DNA of 64,000 nt from Condylostoma magnum. Lineage: Eukaryota; Ciliophora; Heterotrichea; Heterotrichida; Condylostomatidae. The notes below the pieces were generated by a model that worked only from the letters and a program-made list of their open reading frames with translations, was not told where the DNA came from and ran no database searches. Below, one piece after another: positions 10,431 to 22,983 of the stretch. Both the position numbers and the translations under genes were made by a program. Numbering within the stretch: position 1 is the first letter of the stretch; every line of letters begins with the position of its first letter. The stretch is taken from the NCBI GenBank assembly GCA_920105805.1, contig CAKKTI010000018.1:1870-65869 (forward strand), read 5' to 3'.

Positions 10431-13400
10431 ATGGAAGAGAATTACCTAAAAAGTAAAAGTACTCTTTTAAATCTTATAGAAAGCAAGTCATAGAATAGAG
10501 TAAAGACCATAGAACTGGAGGAAAGAGCTAAAAATGTATCAATTTCCAGCGAATATATTTGTGCTTTAACAAATGACAAATTATATATGTTTAATGCAGA
10601 CACCTTGGAGGTCATAGTGGAAGAAGAATTTGAGAATAAAGTAAAGACTTAATTTATATACAGTAATTAATATATCATGTTCCTAAACTACTCTGGAACT
10701 ATGAATATATACGATATAGAGTCAAGGTCATTCATAGCCACAATAGAACCAGATTTACCTATCCAAGCCTTCTACGCACAAAACAAGTAAATTTTTACAG
10801 CAACTTTGCAAGGATTTGCATAAATCTATCAAATATCTGACTTCTCCTTGTATAAACAAGAAAAAATATGCAAAAAGGACCTAGAATGCATAACAGTGTA
10901 ACCAGACAATTAGTCAATAATTGTTTCTTCCGAGGATAATAAAATATTTATAATACACTCTGAATCCTTAGTAACAACCTGCATACTTGAGGAGCATAAA
11001 AGAAGCATAAACTGTCTTGTAGTGTCAAATGACTCCAAATACCTAGTATCTGCATCCTAAGACTGGTCAATGATTATCTGATACATAAGCGAGAGAAGGA
11101 TAATTAGAAAGTTTACTAACTTACCTCAGCCTGTTACAAAACTGTTCACTGAGTACGAAGGAAAGTTTATACTGGCAGCTGCCGATAAAGAGTATTTTGG
11201 TGTATTTAGCCTAGAAGAAATGGAAAATCTTTTTGAATCTATTGATGAGAAAGATTATATAACTAATATTGATTATTGTAAAAAGACTAATAAATACATT
11301 GCTGCTACTAGTTACGGTAATTAATTGTATTACAATGATATGGGAAAAAATATGAAAAGTTAAAGTGCTGTTTAGACCGATTAGCCAGGCTACTTATGGC
11401 AATACATTGGAATTTGCTAATACTAGGGTAAATAATAAGCTCTTTTCATAAAATAGTAAACTTCAGTTATTGGATTTAATTTAGAGACTTGGGAAGAAAC
11501 GGAAATATACGAAGCTTTAGACATTGAGATAACATACGGAGCCTTCTCTAGTATATTCAACTGTGTTATTTTAGGCACAAAAGAAGGAGTAATTCACAAA
11601 ATTAATCTAGATACTTTAAAATAATATACAACAACTTATAATTATGAAAAAATCACTAATATATAGATAATAGACGAGCATTTTACGGTGATTAATTCTT
11701 AAGGACTAGCAGCAATTTTTAAAATCGAACCAATGGGAATAGTAAGCCAAGTCATACCAGAAAGTGAAGTATAACCAGAAACACAATCAACAGTGATGCT
11801 ATTCGATGATACAAACTTTTACATAGGATAAACTACCGGTGAAATCTTAGTAAAAGAGAGAAAAGGTGAGAATTCAAGTGCTTTAAAATTCCATTAAGAT
11901 TCAATTACTATTCTACAGTTCTTTAAAGATAATAAAAAGATTATATCAGTAGGACTTGATTCTATTATTACTATTTGAAGTTTAAGAACAATGACTGCAA
12001 GTTTTTTCCTAAGTGGGCATGCTAGTAAAATAACATCAATTTACATAACGGATGACCAGTAGAATATGATAAGTATTAGCTAAGACAAAATGACTATTAA
12101 GCACAGTAAGCCAGAAATACCTTTTAAGAATATCAGATTTTGGTCTCTTAAACAAAAAACTTAAATAACTTACGAAACCACTTAAAAGCTTTATAGCGGA
12201 GTTTTTGGATATTAGGATAAAATCTGCTTTTATGATGATTAATAAGCCGTTACTTTTATAAATCCGTTTACCTCTAGCGAGCCTATCATATATCCCAGCA
12301 TGTACTCAGGGATTTTCTTTGAGTATTTCGAAGAGACACTGTATGGAAGTAAAACATAATACTCAAAATTGCTTTCATAGAGCGTTATATTCCCTTACAG
12401 GATTTCCTTACTACATTTATATAGTTTGATGTAAAATTCTAAATTATATAAAGCTGCAAGCATAGACGGCTGCCCTTACCTAATAACAACATTTGACTAA
12501 ACCCCCTTATCAATAGCTTTATAGAAGAAAAAGAGAACTATTGCAGAAAAGGTTGTAAAATGCGTTGCTTTATACAGTTTGAAGTACCAGCCATTTGTGC
12601 TTGGAAATTTTGAATAGGATTTATTGAGTTTACATGAAAACGGTATACAAAATTCGAATTTGCTATATGATAAAGCCTTTAGACAGATTTAGTCTTCCCG
12701 TTTACCTAGTATCGGGGCTATTAAATCAAAATAATGAATAGCTTAAGAATCGTCTTCCCCGATAATAAACCCGGAGAATTTCATTGATCCAGAGTCCAAT
12801 GATACTGAAGTTATTTAGTTTTATAGAAGCAATTTTAAAATAAATCTAGAATTAGGGAGCGTGGAGACCATTGAACTATTGGAAATGATAACTGATATTG
12901 ATGATCCTATAATAATCAAATCATTGCTAGTAAAAACAATTATACAGCACTTATGAAAGTAAAGTAGATTCATTTTTATTATACAAGCACTTTTATACGC
13001 TGTATTCTTAGCATCGTTGCACTTTTATATAGTAAATGATGAAGGTAATACCATTATAACTATTATGCTTTTAGTTTTAAACTCTTGCTTTTTCTTGTAT
13101 GAAATATACTAAATAATAGGTGAGAGTTGGTATTACTTCACTGATTACATCAACGTAATGGATTTTAGCAGGATTTTGCTAATTTACATTATTTTCGGGT
13201 TGAGTTTCACGAATCATACCAATGTCCAATACTATATGCTTTTATACGCATCATTTACAGGTTGAATTAGAGGATTTTTCCACTTTAGAACGTTTACTGA
13301 AACTAGATATTTCATTAAAATTTTTATATCAATCTTTTAAGACACAATGGATTTCCTGATAATATTTGTGTTTTAGGTAATAGCATTAGGATATCTCTTC

Positions 13401-13904
13401 TAAGCTTATTCCTCACAAACATAATCTCTTAGCTTTGCTGATGCGTGGAAATTCTCCTATTAAGTTTCCCTTGGTGATTTTAGCTTTGATAACTTTGGAA
13501 CTCCTGAGTGGATTTGGTTTGTAATTGCCTCCTTTATTAATTCAGTAGTTCTTTTGAATTTAATCATAGCTATACTTAGTAATACTTATTCGGAAGTTGA
13601 GGATAATAAGGAAGTAGCGGACATATAAGAATTAGCTGATATAATTCTAGAGTATTAGTATATTCTTTTCTGGAAAAGAAACTCAGGGAGAAGGTAATAT
13701 CTAATATTATGCAAAACTCCTGATTTAGATTAGGAAAATGATGATTTTGTGAAAACTGCTAGGCATATTACAAGGATTATGAAAAAATTGAATAAATATG
13801 CTGATATTTTAAAGAAAAATGCTGTTGAAGCCAATGACAGAGTTCACATTATACCAGAGATTGTCGGATATGAGATCATGAATGCAACTGCGATTTTAGG
13901 TTAG
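10431..13904 (+). CDS. WD40-repeat protein fused to a TRP/polycystin-like cation channel
   Basis: 1157 residues, one frame, no introns. Residues 1 to about 560 contain WD40-type repeats (SASQDWSMIIW, ISVGLDSIITIW, with Trp often TGA). After a linker, six membrane segments lie at about 840-1060: the pore-region sequence WKFSYQVSLGDFSFDNFG precedes the last segment LLNLIIAILSNTYSEVED, the typical TRP/PKD S6 with a following charged coil. Such WD40-ion channel fusions are known from ciliate genomes. Ion selectivity cannot be told. Stop is TAG 13902-13904, or TGA 13917-13919. Confidence 0.8.
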
Positions 13905-14012
13905 CTTAATATAATTTGATGTAAACTTTCTTTGATTCTCATTATTTAGACTATTCTCCTATTAAACTAAGCTTAAACTAATTAAAATAACTAAATAAGT
14001 AATATTTTTTAG

Positions 14013-14432
14013 CTAAGTAATATCATCTATAATTTGGTATTTCTCTTTGACTTTACATAAATTTAACTTTTTATACTGCTATGATTGTGATTTTTAGTAC
14101 TTTGTCGCAAATTACGAAAAATTTCCTTAATTTTCGGTTGGATCGGGCGATATTCTTATCGTATATTCTTCATTATCATTTGAAAAAACTATGTAGGTTT
14201 TTGATCTCTTATATATTCCCTAATAGCCTTTCTAAATATCATTTTCTTCTTCGTTATTAGAATCGCTTTAGAAGAATTATTCGGATTCTGAGCTGCTACT
14301 AAAATTACAATCATTCATGGCTTTTGAAGAATGATCAATAGTGCAATCACCTTTAATCACATTTTAGGAATTTAATGCTCTTTGCTTAAATTATATGTCA
14401 ATAACGTTGGATTTACTCCTTCCGCAACCCAT
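14013..14432 (-). CDS. Small protein with N-myristoylation/palmitoylation signal
   Basis: 139 residues starting MGCGRSKSN, a classic Gly2 myristoylation plus Cys3 palmitoylation signal. The rest is Ser/Asp/Glu-rich and disordered-looking (SSSSESEQFFQSDSNNEEE) with a short Tyr/Lys-rich C-terminal part. Probably membrane-attached; no domain recognised. Ends at TAG 14015-14013. Convergent with the channel gene (108 bp away). Confidence 0.65.
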
Positions 14433-14883
14433 TTTGAGTATTATTTTATGGTCAAATATTAAAAGATTTAATGTGTGATGTTACTAAATAATAAAAAATC
14501 AATTATTTGCCATATTTGAGTACAATAGACGTTATAATACTATTAATCTAATAAATACAACAAATATATTAATAACACTTTTGCGAATAAATTACGCACT
14601 ATGTAGTTTTAATAAGGAAGCTAATATTTGCAAGGCTCGTATGCTTTAATAATAGTAAACTTTTAAAAGAATGAAAATTAATCAGAATATATTCAGATAA
14701 ATGGCTCAAATATTAATTAGTATATAGCCCGTATAAATTTCCTTTATTAAAGATTGCATCATTTTCTTTACATTATCGATTTTTAATATCTTTTAGGACA
14801 ACTATGATTTCAAATACTGCAAAATTAACATACAGCAAGTAAACAATTCTTCAAATAATTACAGCTAAGAAAATACTAATAAT
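14433..14883. other. AT-rich divergent intergenic region
   Basis: 451 bp between divergent start codons, strongly AT-rich, with no recognisable RNA gene or repeat. An in-frame ATG at 14701 could extend the DENN protein by 61 residues; that extension ends in a plausible hydrophilic Asn/Ser-rich segment but begins hydrophobic, so I left it outside the gene. Confidence 0.5.
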
Positions 14884-16887
14884 ATGGATAATAATATTTG
14901 AAAAGAAAAATATTTTGAATTGCTAGGTGAGCATACAGGTTTAACATAGTAATATACTGAGAACAAATCAATTACTGATAGACTTCTCAAATAAGGGCTA
15001 CTTGATAAAAGTTTGATAAAAGATCTGTAATAGCAAAATTAAAATCTAAAGCGCAAGTCAGACTAGTATTACCGTAAATGTAATCTGTATTAATCTTAAT
15101 GCCAATAAATAAGTGAAGTATACAGCTAAAACAAGCAGGAATTATAATATCTCTACGAAGAATACAGTAAAATTCAATAATAATTAATAGATTAGCAATC
15201 AGATTACAATACTCTTTAAATCAAGTACAATAAACTGAAAGAGAAGTATAAACAGTAAAATAATCAAGTATCAGAGGTATTGAGTGAATACGCTGATCTA
15301 GGTAATTCTACATTTGAAAGAGATTAAGACAATATTGACGATGACTATATTTTAACCAACATTGCATCTCCTACTTCTTTAAACAGTACAAAAGAGATGA
15401 ATACTATACTATTCAGCAATAATCCTACAATAAAGTACTAAGATACCCCAATAAGAGCAGCTGGCTCACTAATTGAAATATCTCCCCTTCTAAGCTTAAT
15501 TTCTCCTACTAAAAAGAATAACTAATCATTTGGGCCAAAAGTACAGTCATCTTTTATTTTCCAAAGATAACAAGGATATCCTATTCAACTTGTTCATGAT
15601 TTTTACATAATAGGCTTTCCTTTTCCAGATTAAACTACAAATCCTGAGATTTTATACTAATATCCGAATAATTCAACAAGCAATTCTCTATTAGAATTCT
15701 GCTTCCCAACACAAATACATCCCTAAAAATTAAGTCTTTCTGAGTCTTCAAGTGAATTTAACTTAGTGCTACTCGGCTAGAATATTTCATGTAGAAATGA
15801 GAACTATTATGTATTTACACTAAAGTCAGGAGTTGAAAACGATGATAAGGTAAGCTACCCTAATTAAAACAAAGAGCTTTTGTACTACTGCTGTATTGAA
15901 ATTAAAGATATTTCTTATGACTAGTAATGAATTGTACCAAAATGTTTTTGCCTAGTGAGCATGTTCCCTTGCTTTGATTTCTTGTTTTCTATTTTACAAC
16001 AAATCTATGCTTAAATGCGTATATAGCGTATTTAGAATATGAATAGCAATTAAAATAGTCTTTAGTAGGATGTTTTATCAGAAGAAAGCATGCAATTCCT
16101 AGATGAGTTAATAAAGGAGAGGATTGTAGAAGAAAGTAAGAAATTAGTGGTATATTAACGGTCGTTGGACAATTTAGAGTTTACTTTTCCAAAAGATATG
16201 AACTGAATAGACATTACATGACTACTTCCACCTCTTTTCTCTTCATTAAGACCAGTTGACCTATATTGGCTTGTGATGGCTATTTTATTAGAAAAATCAA
16301 TAGTTTTTGTAAGCAATAACAAAGGACTTTTAACTTCTGCAGTTTTGGGATTATAATCCCTTATAAGACCCTTTAAATGGCCACATACTTAAAGCCCAAT
16401 ACTGCCTTAAAGTCTGAATGAGGTTCTCTAAGCCCCTGTGCCTATTCTTATTGGTGTTGTGAGTAAAAAGCTACATAGTTAAGAATATAGAGAACTAATA
16501 AAGGTCAACCTTGACAATCCTAATATAAAGAAGAAAATTGTGGCTTCTAAATCTATAATAAGATAAATAAAAGAACCTTTTGCAAATAACTTAAAAGGTA
16601 ATATGTCCTACTTCTATAAGCAATTTTAATAGCAAAGAATCGTCTATAACCCTAATGATAATTAAATAAATGCTTGTTAGTAGATAAGCTACCTTTTTCA
16701 TACATATTTTAGATCTTTGCTTGAGGCGTATCCAGTTGATTTGTCTATAGCGAAAGATATTGATAATAATGAACTTAAAGAAGCTATGAAGTAGAAGACC
16801 CCAATTGCTGATCACTAATTTATTGAATAATTAGCAATAACGATAACTTTCTCCCTTTCAGCTGAACAATTTTTTAATAATTTTTAA
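14884..16887 (+). CDS. DENN-domain protein (Rab GEF candidate)
   Basis: About 667 residues. Residues 1-150 are a coiled coil (MDNNIWKEKYFELLGEH start). The uDENN part begins near 236 (VHDFYIIGFPFP) and the core DENN part near 450-545 includes LRPVDLYWLVMAILLEKSIV, LTSAVLGLQSLIRPFKW and PILIGV, the canonical strand-helix blocks of the family. DENN proteins activate Rab GTPases in membrane traffic, and the next gene on the same strand is a syntaxin. Ends in tandem TAA-TAA (16885-16890); one base later the syntaxin ATG begins. Confidence 0.85.
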
Positions 16888-16891
16888 TAAA

Positions 16892-17599
16892 ATGACTCAA
16901 CAAATGAACACTTACAAGGTTTTAGAATTACTAAAAGATCTATAAGGACAATTGCGCCAATTATAAAATCACTCAGCTTTAATAGGCACAACAAAAGACA
17001 CAAAGAAATATAGAGAAACTGTATAAAAGACTGTATCAAAAGTGCTGGATACTAATAATCAACTAAACTACCAATTCACCTTATCTCCCTAACGCTCTTA
17101 AAAGATACAAATAGACAAGCTCTCCAAAGAATATAGACTCCTATCAACCCACTCCGACAGCCTAGTAACAAAAATCCAGCAAGAACTAAAGCAAATAAGC
17201 CCATAAACTTCTAAACAGTCCATAATTCCAGACTATCCTTAATTTGAGTAAGTTTCCCGCAAAAACAAGGAGTCCTTTTCCTCCTTATCCGATTTATAAG
17301 AAATAATGCTAGATGAGCGTTTCGACGACCTTTAATAGCTAGAGTAAGAGTTCCTTACAGTCAACTCTATGTTTTAAGACCTAGCACAACTGACTGATGC
17401 GTAATAGGAAGAAATTGACTGTATGGAGGAAGAGGTGCACTAGACTGAACATGCAACTGACAAGGCTGTAGTAGAGATCCTTAGTGCTGAGCAGTACCAG
17501 CAGAGAAGCAAGAAAAAACTGATATGTCTGATGGTTTTCATATTCGTAATGGTTTCTTCCCTCATATCAGTGGCAATAATATCCGAGCTAATCCATTAA
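16892..17599 (+). CDS. Syntaxin-type Qa-SNARE
   Basis: 235 residues. An N-terminal helical Habc-like part (1-110) is followed by a SNARE motif at about 135-205 (FLTVNSMFQDLAQLTDAQQE, with EEIDCMEEEV after it), and a single C-terminal membrane anchor (KKLICLMVFIFVMVSSLISV). This is the layout of endosomal syntaxins of the syntaxin-7/12 kind. It would act in membrane fusion. The start ATG is separated from the upstream DENN tandem stop by one A. Ends at TAA 17597-17599, 13 bp from the convergent channel stop. Confidence 0.88.
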
Positions 17600-17612
17600 T
17601 GTAATAATTACG

Positions 17613-18989
17613 CTAAAACGCTTGAATAGGCTCCACCCTGGGCTTGTTTCTCCTTACTTTCTCCAATTTCTCCTGAATAGTTTAATTCAGCTGTGCCAGC
17701 TGGTCTATATTCTCTTACAATTTCTTCTAATTAATCTCAGCATTGTCCAGCCTGGCTAGTAGGGTTTTGTACACATGACAGTCATTTTTGATCCTATCCA
17801 GCCCAAATGCTACCTTATCGTTCAGTTTTGCCAGGATATGCTCAATTGGTGCATCTTATTCCCCAGCTATCAAGTTCCTCTTATGGGCTCTATACTCAAT
17901 AAGTGCAGCCTTGAACCTATTCGTATGCTTTGCCTTTTAACTGTCTTTTGCATGTGGATTTTTCTTTAAAAACAAATACAGTCTAACAGCCAGATTGATG
18001 GCCGAGGCAGCCTTTACCTTAATCTACTCTTCCTACTCATCTCGTTTAATCTTATCAAACGCTTTATGTTCTTAGGGTGTAAACTCAGAACTTATAGTCA
18101 AGGATACCACCATGAGTGACACTAGAAAAGTTCCCCAGAAACATGCAAGTACTCCTATAAACCTCCCGAGATGGGTTGAAGGGTAGTAGTCTCCAAAACC
18201 TACGGTAGTCATTGTTATTATTATACACCACATACCGTTCCATACATAAGACCAGTCCATCTAGCTGTTCTGCATAAACGGCTGCTCTGCATTGCGGAGA
18301 GCTATACCAAACACAAATATAGATATCATAAGTACACAAGTCACTACAAAGTAAGGCCGTTCTTTAAGCTCAGCTTTGATTGCAAAATATACACCGCCTT
18401 CACACAGACATGAGTGGCAGATTTCCTCAGCTCTCTCGTCGTTTCAGGTCGAGTAATTCGTGAAAATACGCCAGATAAGGTAAATTCTTCCAAGCATAAC
18501 CATAAAAATCAGTTGGTTTAGAGAGTATTCTAAATTACCACCATGCTGTTCAAACTCAAAGGTCCAATTGAAGCCTGGGGGAGTGTGGATTATGCAGTAG
18601 AACACTTCGATTATCATAAACCAAAGCAGTCCTGAGCTACGGAGAGTGTCATCTGCATCAACTTTCTGCTTTGTTTTTAAGAGTTTCAGTTAAAGACGGT
18701 AATGGTTCATGACACAGATTACTAGAATTACTGTGGATATGCCGATTATAACACGGAGGGCTGAGTTTATTGTGAGTTCTTAGTATTGTTCGTCCTCAAC
18801 TGTGTAGGTTCAGTCGGATCCGCTTTTATCCCAGTCAAGTGTACCGAAAAAGAGCTCATTTTCATAAAAAGCAAGACCGAGGCCTAGCAGTCCCAAAGCC
18901 ATTGCTAATATATCGTTTATTTTCATGCGTTTCTCGATTTGACGACGGATGTTCTTCTTTTGGTTTTCAGTATAGAAAAGTTAGTCCAT
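17613..18989 (-). CDS. SK-type (small-conductance Ca2+-activated) K+ channel
   Basis: 458 residues. Six membrane segments with the K+ selectivity filter TTVGFGDYYPSTHLGR near residue 260-272, then a C-terminal helical region (about 300-370) in the place of the calmodulin-binding domain (DKIKRDEQEEQIKVKAAS... AHKRNLI) and a final coiled coil. The architecture is that of SK/KCa2 channels, common in ciliates. Several Trp are TGA. Start ATG in the frame MDQLFYTENQKKNIRRQIEK. Ends at TAG 17615-17613. Confidence 0.88.
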
Positions 18990-19132
18990 TTTAGTATACA
19001 GGAATTGGAGAATGTTTAATATCGGTAATTAGAAGTTGTGTGTATTAAGTATCAGATAGTAAGATTATAGCAATTGGGTTGTTTAGATTCTGAAGATATA
19101 CTCGAAAAACTATTTGTTGCTAAATTAATAAC

Positions 19133-19765
19133 ATGTCTTATCTAGAAGAGTACTTAAATGTAATAAACTATCTTCCCAGTGAAATAAATAGATCACTTCT
19201 ACTTATTAGATAACTTGATCAATAAATCCAGTAGAACAATGACTAACTCTAAACTATGCAAAATAAATACATAGAACATATATCCTCTAATCCTTAAAAC
19301 GATGACACAGATTTATTATCCTAGATAGAAGAACTATAGAAAACAAGCTTAGCCCTATAACAAGAAAAAAATGATACAACAAATTAAATAAAATTTATGG
19401 TAGAAGCTCATCTATCTGGATTATAAGAAAACCTTTAAAACTTTAAGCGAGAAATCGGACCAATTGACTAATCATTTGACGGTACAAAGCGTAGGAGATT
19501 ATAAAGCTAACTTACGTCAAGCCAATACGAGGAAATATCATATTTAAACCCTTACTCCAATACTCAAAACTCAAGTGACAATGACATAGACATAGACTAC
19601 TGCGTATGCAGTGGCAGAGGAGCTGGCCCAATGGTAGAATGTTCCAATAAATCCTGCCCTCACAAATGATACCACTTTGAATGCGCAGGTATACAAAAAG
19701 CTCCAAAGGGTGAATGGTTTTGCCACGAGTGTCAGAATTTAACTTATAAGCAACGTCGTAGATAA
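19133..19765 (+). CDS. ING-family protein with C-terminal PHD finger
   Basis: 210 residues. N-terminal ING helical domain (YLEEYLNVINYLPSEINRSL) and a C-terminal C4HC3 PHD finger (about 150-205: CVC, CSNKSC, HKWYHFEC, WFCHEC) that in this family reads methylated H3K4 and targets histone acetyltransferase or deacetylase complexes. The invariant Trp of KWYHFEC is TGA. Ends at TAA 19763-19765, 10 bp from the convergent PAS gene. Confidence 0.92.
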
Positions 19766-19775
19766 AGATAATTCA

Positions 19776-20636
19776 TTACTCAAAGGTGCTTATGTTGAAA
19801 TCATCAGTCATTTTAGGTTTTTTGCTAGGGCCGGGGGATATAGTGCGGAAAGGGGAGACAAAGTTGTTTCCAAAGCTTGAGTTGTATACAAATATATCGT
19901 TTTTCTGGGTAAAATTTACGTCGAAGGGGGACGGGGTTATTTTTAGGTCGGATATGGGTGTTCCTGAGAAGTTATGCCAATAGTTGTTGCCAGACATATA
20001 CCCGAACTGTGGGGAAAGGGGTTGCATTGAGTACATAGGGGATTTCCGTGGAGATCTTCGCAACTGGGATATATGGTGTCTTGAGTGTCTTGTTTGTACA
20101 AAAACTGCTGTGAAGTAGTTAGATGTTCCTGGCTTCACTGAGACTAGTGTGCATTTGGAGGTCAGGGCAATTTGTTGCTTTTTGAGTAAATAGGAAATCA
20201 CTACAGAAGTGTTATTGTCTAAAATGCATTGTCCTAGCTTTCCGTGTATATAGTCTTAGCTTAACGGGTCAATTAAATCAAAAAAGTTCTTGTTTAGGAG
20301 TTTCTGGGAAGGGAGTTGAAAGTAAATGTGGGATCTTTAATCACATCAGAGGATTTCTCCGTTTAAGTTAACAATTGCCTGGCTATGCATGGAGTTGTCT
20401 ATATCGTATTGCTAAGCAGCTGCTTTTAATTAATTGTATATTTGGCTTTTTAATACGGAGAGTCTTAGGTCTTGGGTGATTTGTTAGATTATCATTTTAG
20501 ATTGCTGATTTTGGTACAAGGCTCGGCATTTGCCCTAATCGCTTATGATATCTTGAAGTTTGAGCAAATTTATTTCGTCTTGATTGTGCTAGATCTGCTG
20601 GATTGTTTTGCTTAGATAGTCTTAAGTATCTGACAT
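19776..20636 (-). CDS. PAS-domain protein
   Basis: 286 residues. A helical N-terminus (1-85) precedes a PAS-like fold at about 88-195 (IVNLNGEILW, then NFFDLIDPLSQDYIHGKL, a five-stranded sensor pattern). The C-terminal third is Ser/Pro/Phe-rich and disordered. It may be a transcriptional or signalling regulator; the ligand is unknown. It ends TAA-TGA at 19778-19773, convergent with the ING gene. Confidence 0.6.
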
Positions 20637-20722
20637 TAAATTATAAGATACAGTAGGATACAGGTAATATTCCCATTTTTTGTAATAGTAAAAGTAACCA
20701 TTTTAACTGGAATATAAAAATT

Positions 20723-21460
20723 ATGGATCAGTGGATGTTTTAATAGTAGTATCAAGGAGGGCATTATCAAGACTAAGTCTAATAAAATGTAAGATAAAAC
20801 CATATTTTAATACTTAACACAATATAAAGCTAGTATTAATTTATGTCTCAACTTGCAAATTAGCATAAAAATTTGGACAAGAAAATGACAACTATTAAAA
20901 ACTTAGTTTAAAAAGCCATTGAGTAAGATTAACTTTAGAATAATGCTATTAATGTGATACCAACTACAAACGATATTCTAAAGCAATTTAAAAACGTTGG
21001 AGATTAGTATAAATACCAGCTTTAGTTAGTGCATCCAGTGCAAAATCCTATAAGTAAAGGAAAGTACTTTTACTTTATTCTGTAGATCAAAAGCTTAATT
21101 GGTCTAGAAATTCCATATGAAAAGCAATTTGAACTGGATGTCAGACTATTTAAAGCAAAATCACCTATACAACAGATTTTAACTACAAAATAAGGTCAAT
21201 CAATCTGCAGTATTGGTTCAAATAACATATTAGGCTATAATTGGAGGTTAGGCTGTCATTAAATTAGGTTGAAAGTAGCTATAAATGAAGTTACTTCTAT
21301 ATAGCCTAATGGATGGATTTATCTTGTTATTTACTCTAAGTCAAATAAATCGATAAAACCTCTTGTTATTAAGCATTTGATTGTAAAAGCAAAAGAAATT
21401 ACTTGCGAACGATGGAGGAATAGTGGTAAAGTTAAAGGGATTATACCTAAATCAACGTAA
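20723..21460 (+). CDS. Hypothetical protein
   Basis: 245 residues, start MDQWMFQQQYQGGHYQDQ. After a Gln-rich N-terminus and a coiled coil (about 40-85) the C-terminal 140 residues alternate hydrophobic and polar in a beta-sandwich-like pattern (YFYFILQIKSLIGLEI, GWIYLVIYSKS) with Trp/Cys and a basic tail. No family recognised. TAA 21458-21460 as stop, 44 bp from the convergent neighbour. Confidence 0.6.
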
Positions 21461-21504
21461 TGTAATCAAATTTAAATTATTTAGTAATTACACTTTTATT
21501 TAAA

Positions 21505-22938
21505 CTATCGTTTACGCTTAAAAATAGGCAACTTCGCAATTTTCCTATTTCCAGTTTTAATTCTTCTTCTTCCTTCAATAATAAGTTATTACTATTATGG
21601 TGATCTATAACTCTAAGCAACTTGTTCAACTGGGGGAAGAGGCTAATTTTTCATTTGAACTTATTTTAGAATATAATTCTTTTTAAAGGTTCTTGGAGTA
21701 GGAGTTAGAAACTTTCTATTTTTTTCTCTATAATTCCCAGGCGAAGGAGTTTTAACTCTATATGATCCAGATTTCCTTGTGTTTCTAGTAAGATATTAGA
21801 CTTCTTTATCAAGGTCATTGGATTCATGAGTAGTTTAAGTATTATCTTAATTTTCAGTAACTTGTAGTATATCATTTAATGTAACATCATTTTTCTGTAC
21901 ATTATCTTAATTTAGAAGCTCAAACACTAAATCTTCACTATTATCCACAATTTGCATAACTGAATTAAAGATTTACTTGACTCGTTTATTGGAGATTTCA
22001 CTTTATTATAGTTCTAGTAACTTTTACTGTAACAAACTAGCTTATTTTGGCGTATTTACTCCTCTTGTATTTTACAGCTAGATAAGTTTTTATGTTATTA
22101 CCTTTCTTTACTAATCCTACAAATTTCAACAGTCTTCAAATGAGTTTTCATCTAAATCTTTTGCTGCGAAGGAAAAATATTCAGGTAAAGGAGCAGCTAT
22201 GGGAGTAGGAGGCTCTGATTTTAGTTCATTTGGGTCTACATACTAGTAGTACTTTTTATTGGTTTAATTAAGCATTTCAATTAGCTACTAGGCCACAGTT
22301 TCTAAGGTATCAACTAACATGTTAATGTGATTTGATAAAAACTAAATTTGCTGAGCCTCATCCTAGCCCAACATTAAATCTTATTAAGAGTTTTTTACAC
22401 TGTTCATTAAAGAAGGATTTAAACTTATTTTACGGTATTTCATATGCTTTTATAGTACTTCATTTGGTATTAAGGGTTTTAAGTATTATCTTAAATCCAT
22501 ATCAACTTATCGTAAGTACTCTAGCATATCCTATACACATCTTTCTCTATACTCCTGTAGTATCGATTTAACATGTAATATATCTTTATCAATAACACTT
22601 AGTTAGACTTAGGTAGCTTACTTAATATCCGATTAACACTTTCGCAGTTACTAAAACTACTTACTTACAAAGCTGTTATTTATACTTACGTATTTTCTAA
22701 GCTTTGCTAACTTTTGTTGTAATATTAGATCTTATTCGCATAATGAATATATAATATTAGTCATCTATTCAAATTAGTAAAGTTGTAATATGACAATTTA
22801 TTCATTCTCCTAGAAGTTTTATGATTCTATAGGAGAATTTAGCTCAACTGAGTCTAAAATCTGCACTAAATTTTTATGCTCGAGTTGATTTTTCTTTTAC
22901 GCTCGCATAGCAGAAGCTAACAATTTGCCCTGTGACAT
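21505..22938 (-). CDS. Hypothetical coiled-coil protein
   Basis: 477 codons in one frame from MSQGKLLASAMRAQKKNQLE. Residues 1-240 are mostly coiled coil and helical (FLSNHINMLVDTLETVAQQL), followed by a disordered region with TPSPGN and TPTPRT proline-directed phosphorylation-like sites and a basic C-terminus (GRRRIKTGNRKIAKLPIFKR), which suggests a nuclear or nucleic-acid-linked role. An internal Met at 22320 could be mistaken for the start, but the upstream frame is continuous and conserved in style. Ends at TAG 21507-21505. Confidence 0.6.
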
Positions 22939-22983
22939 TTAATTTTAATAATGACTTTGTTCTTATAGAAAAACAAGCGACCT

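Noticed and set aside
18085-18339. Reverse-strand reading frame overlapping the SK channel pore
   Set aside because: Same strand as the SK gene but another frame; the K+ selectivity filter lies in the frame of the 17613-18989 gene.
22332-22571. Hydrophobic forward frame
   Set aside because: Antisense to the continuous coiled-coil frame of the 21505-22938 gene.
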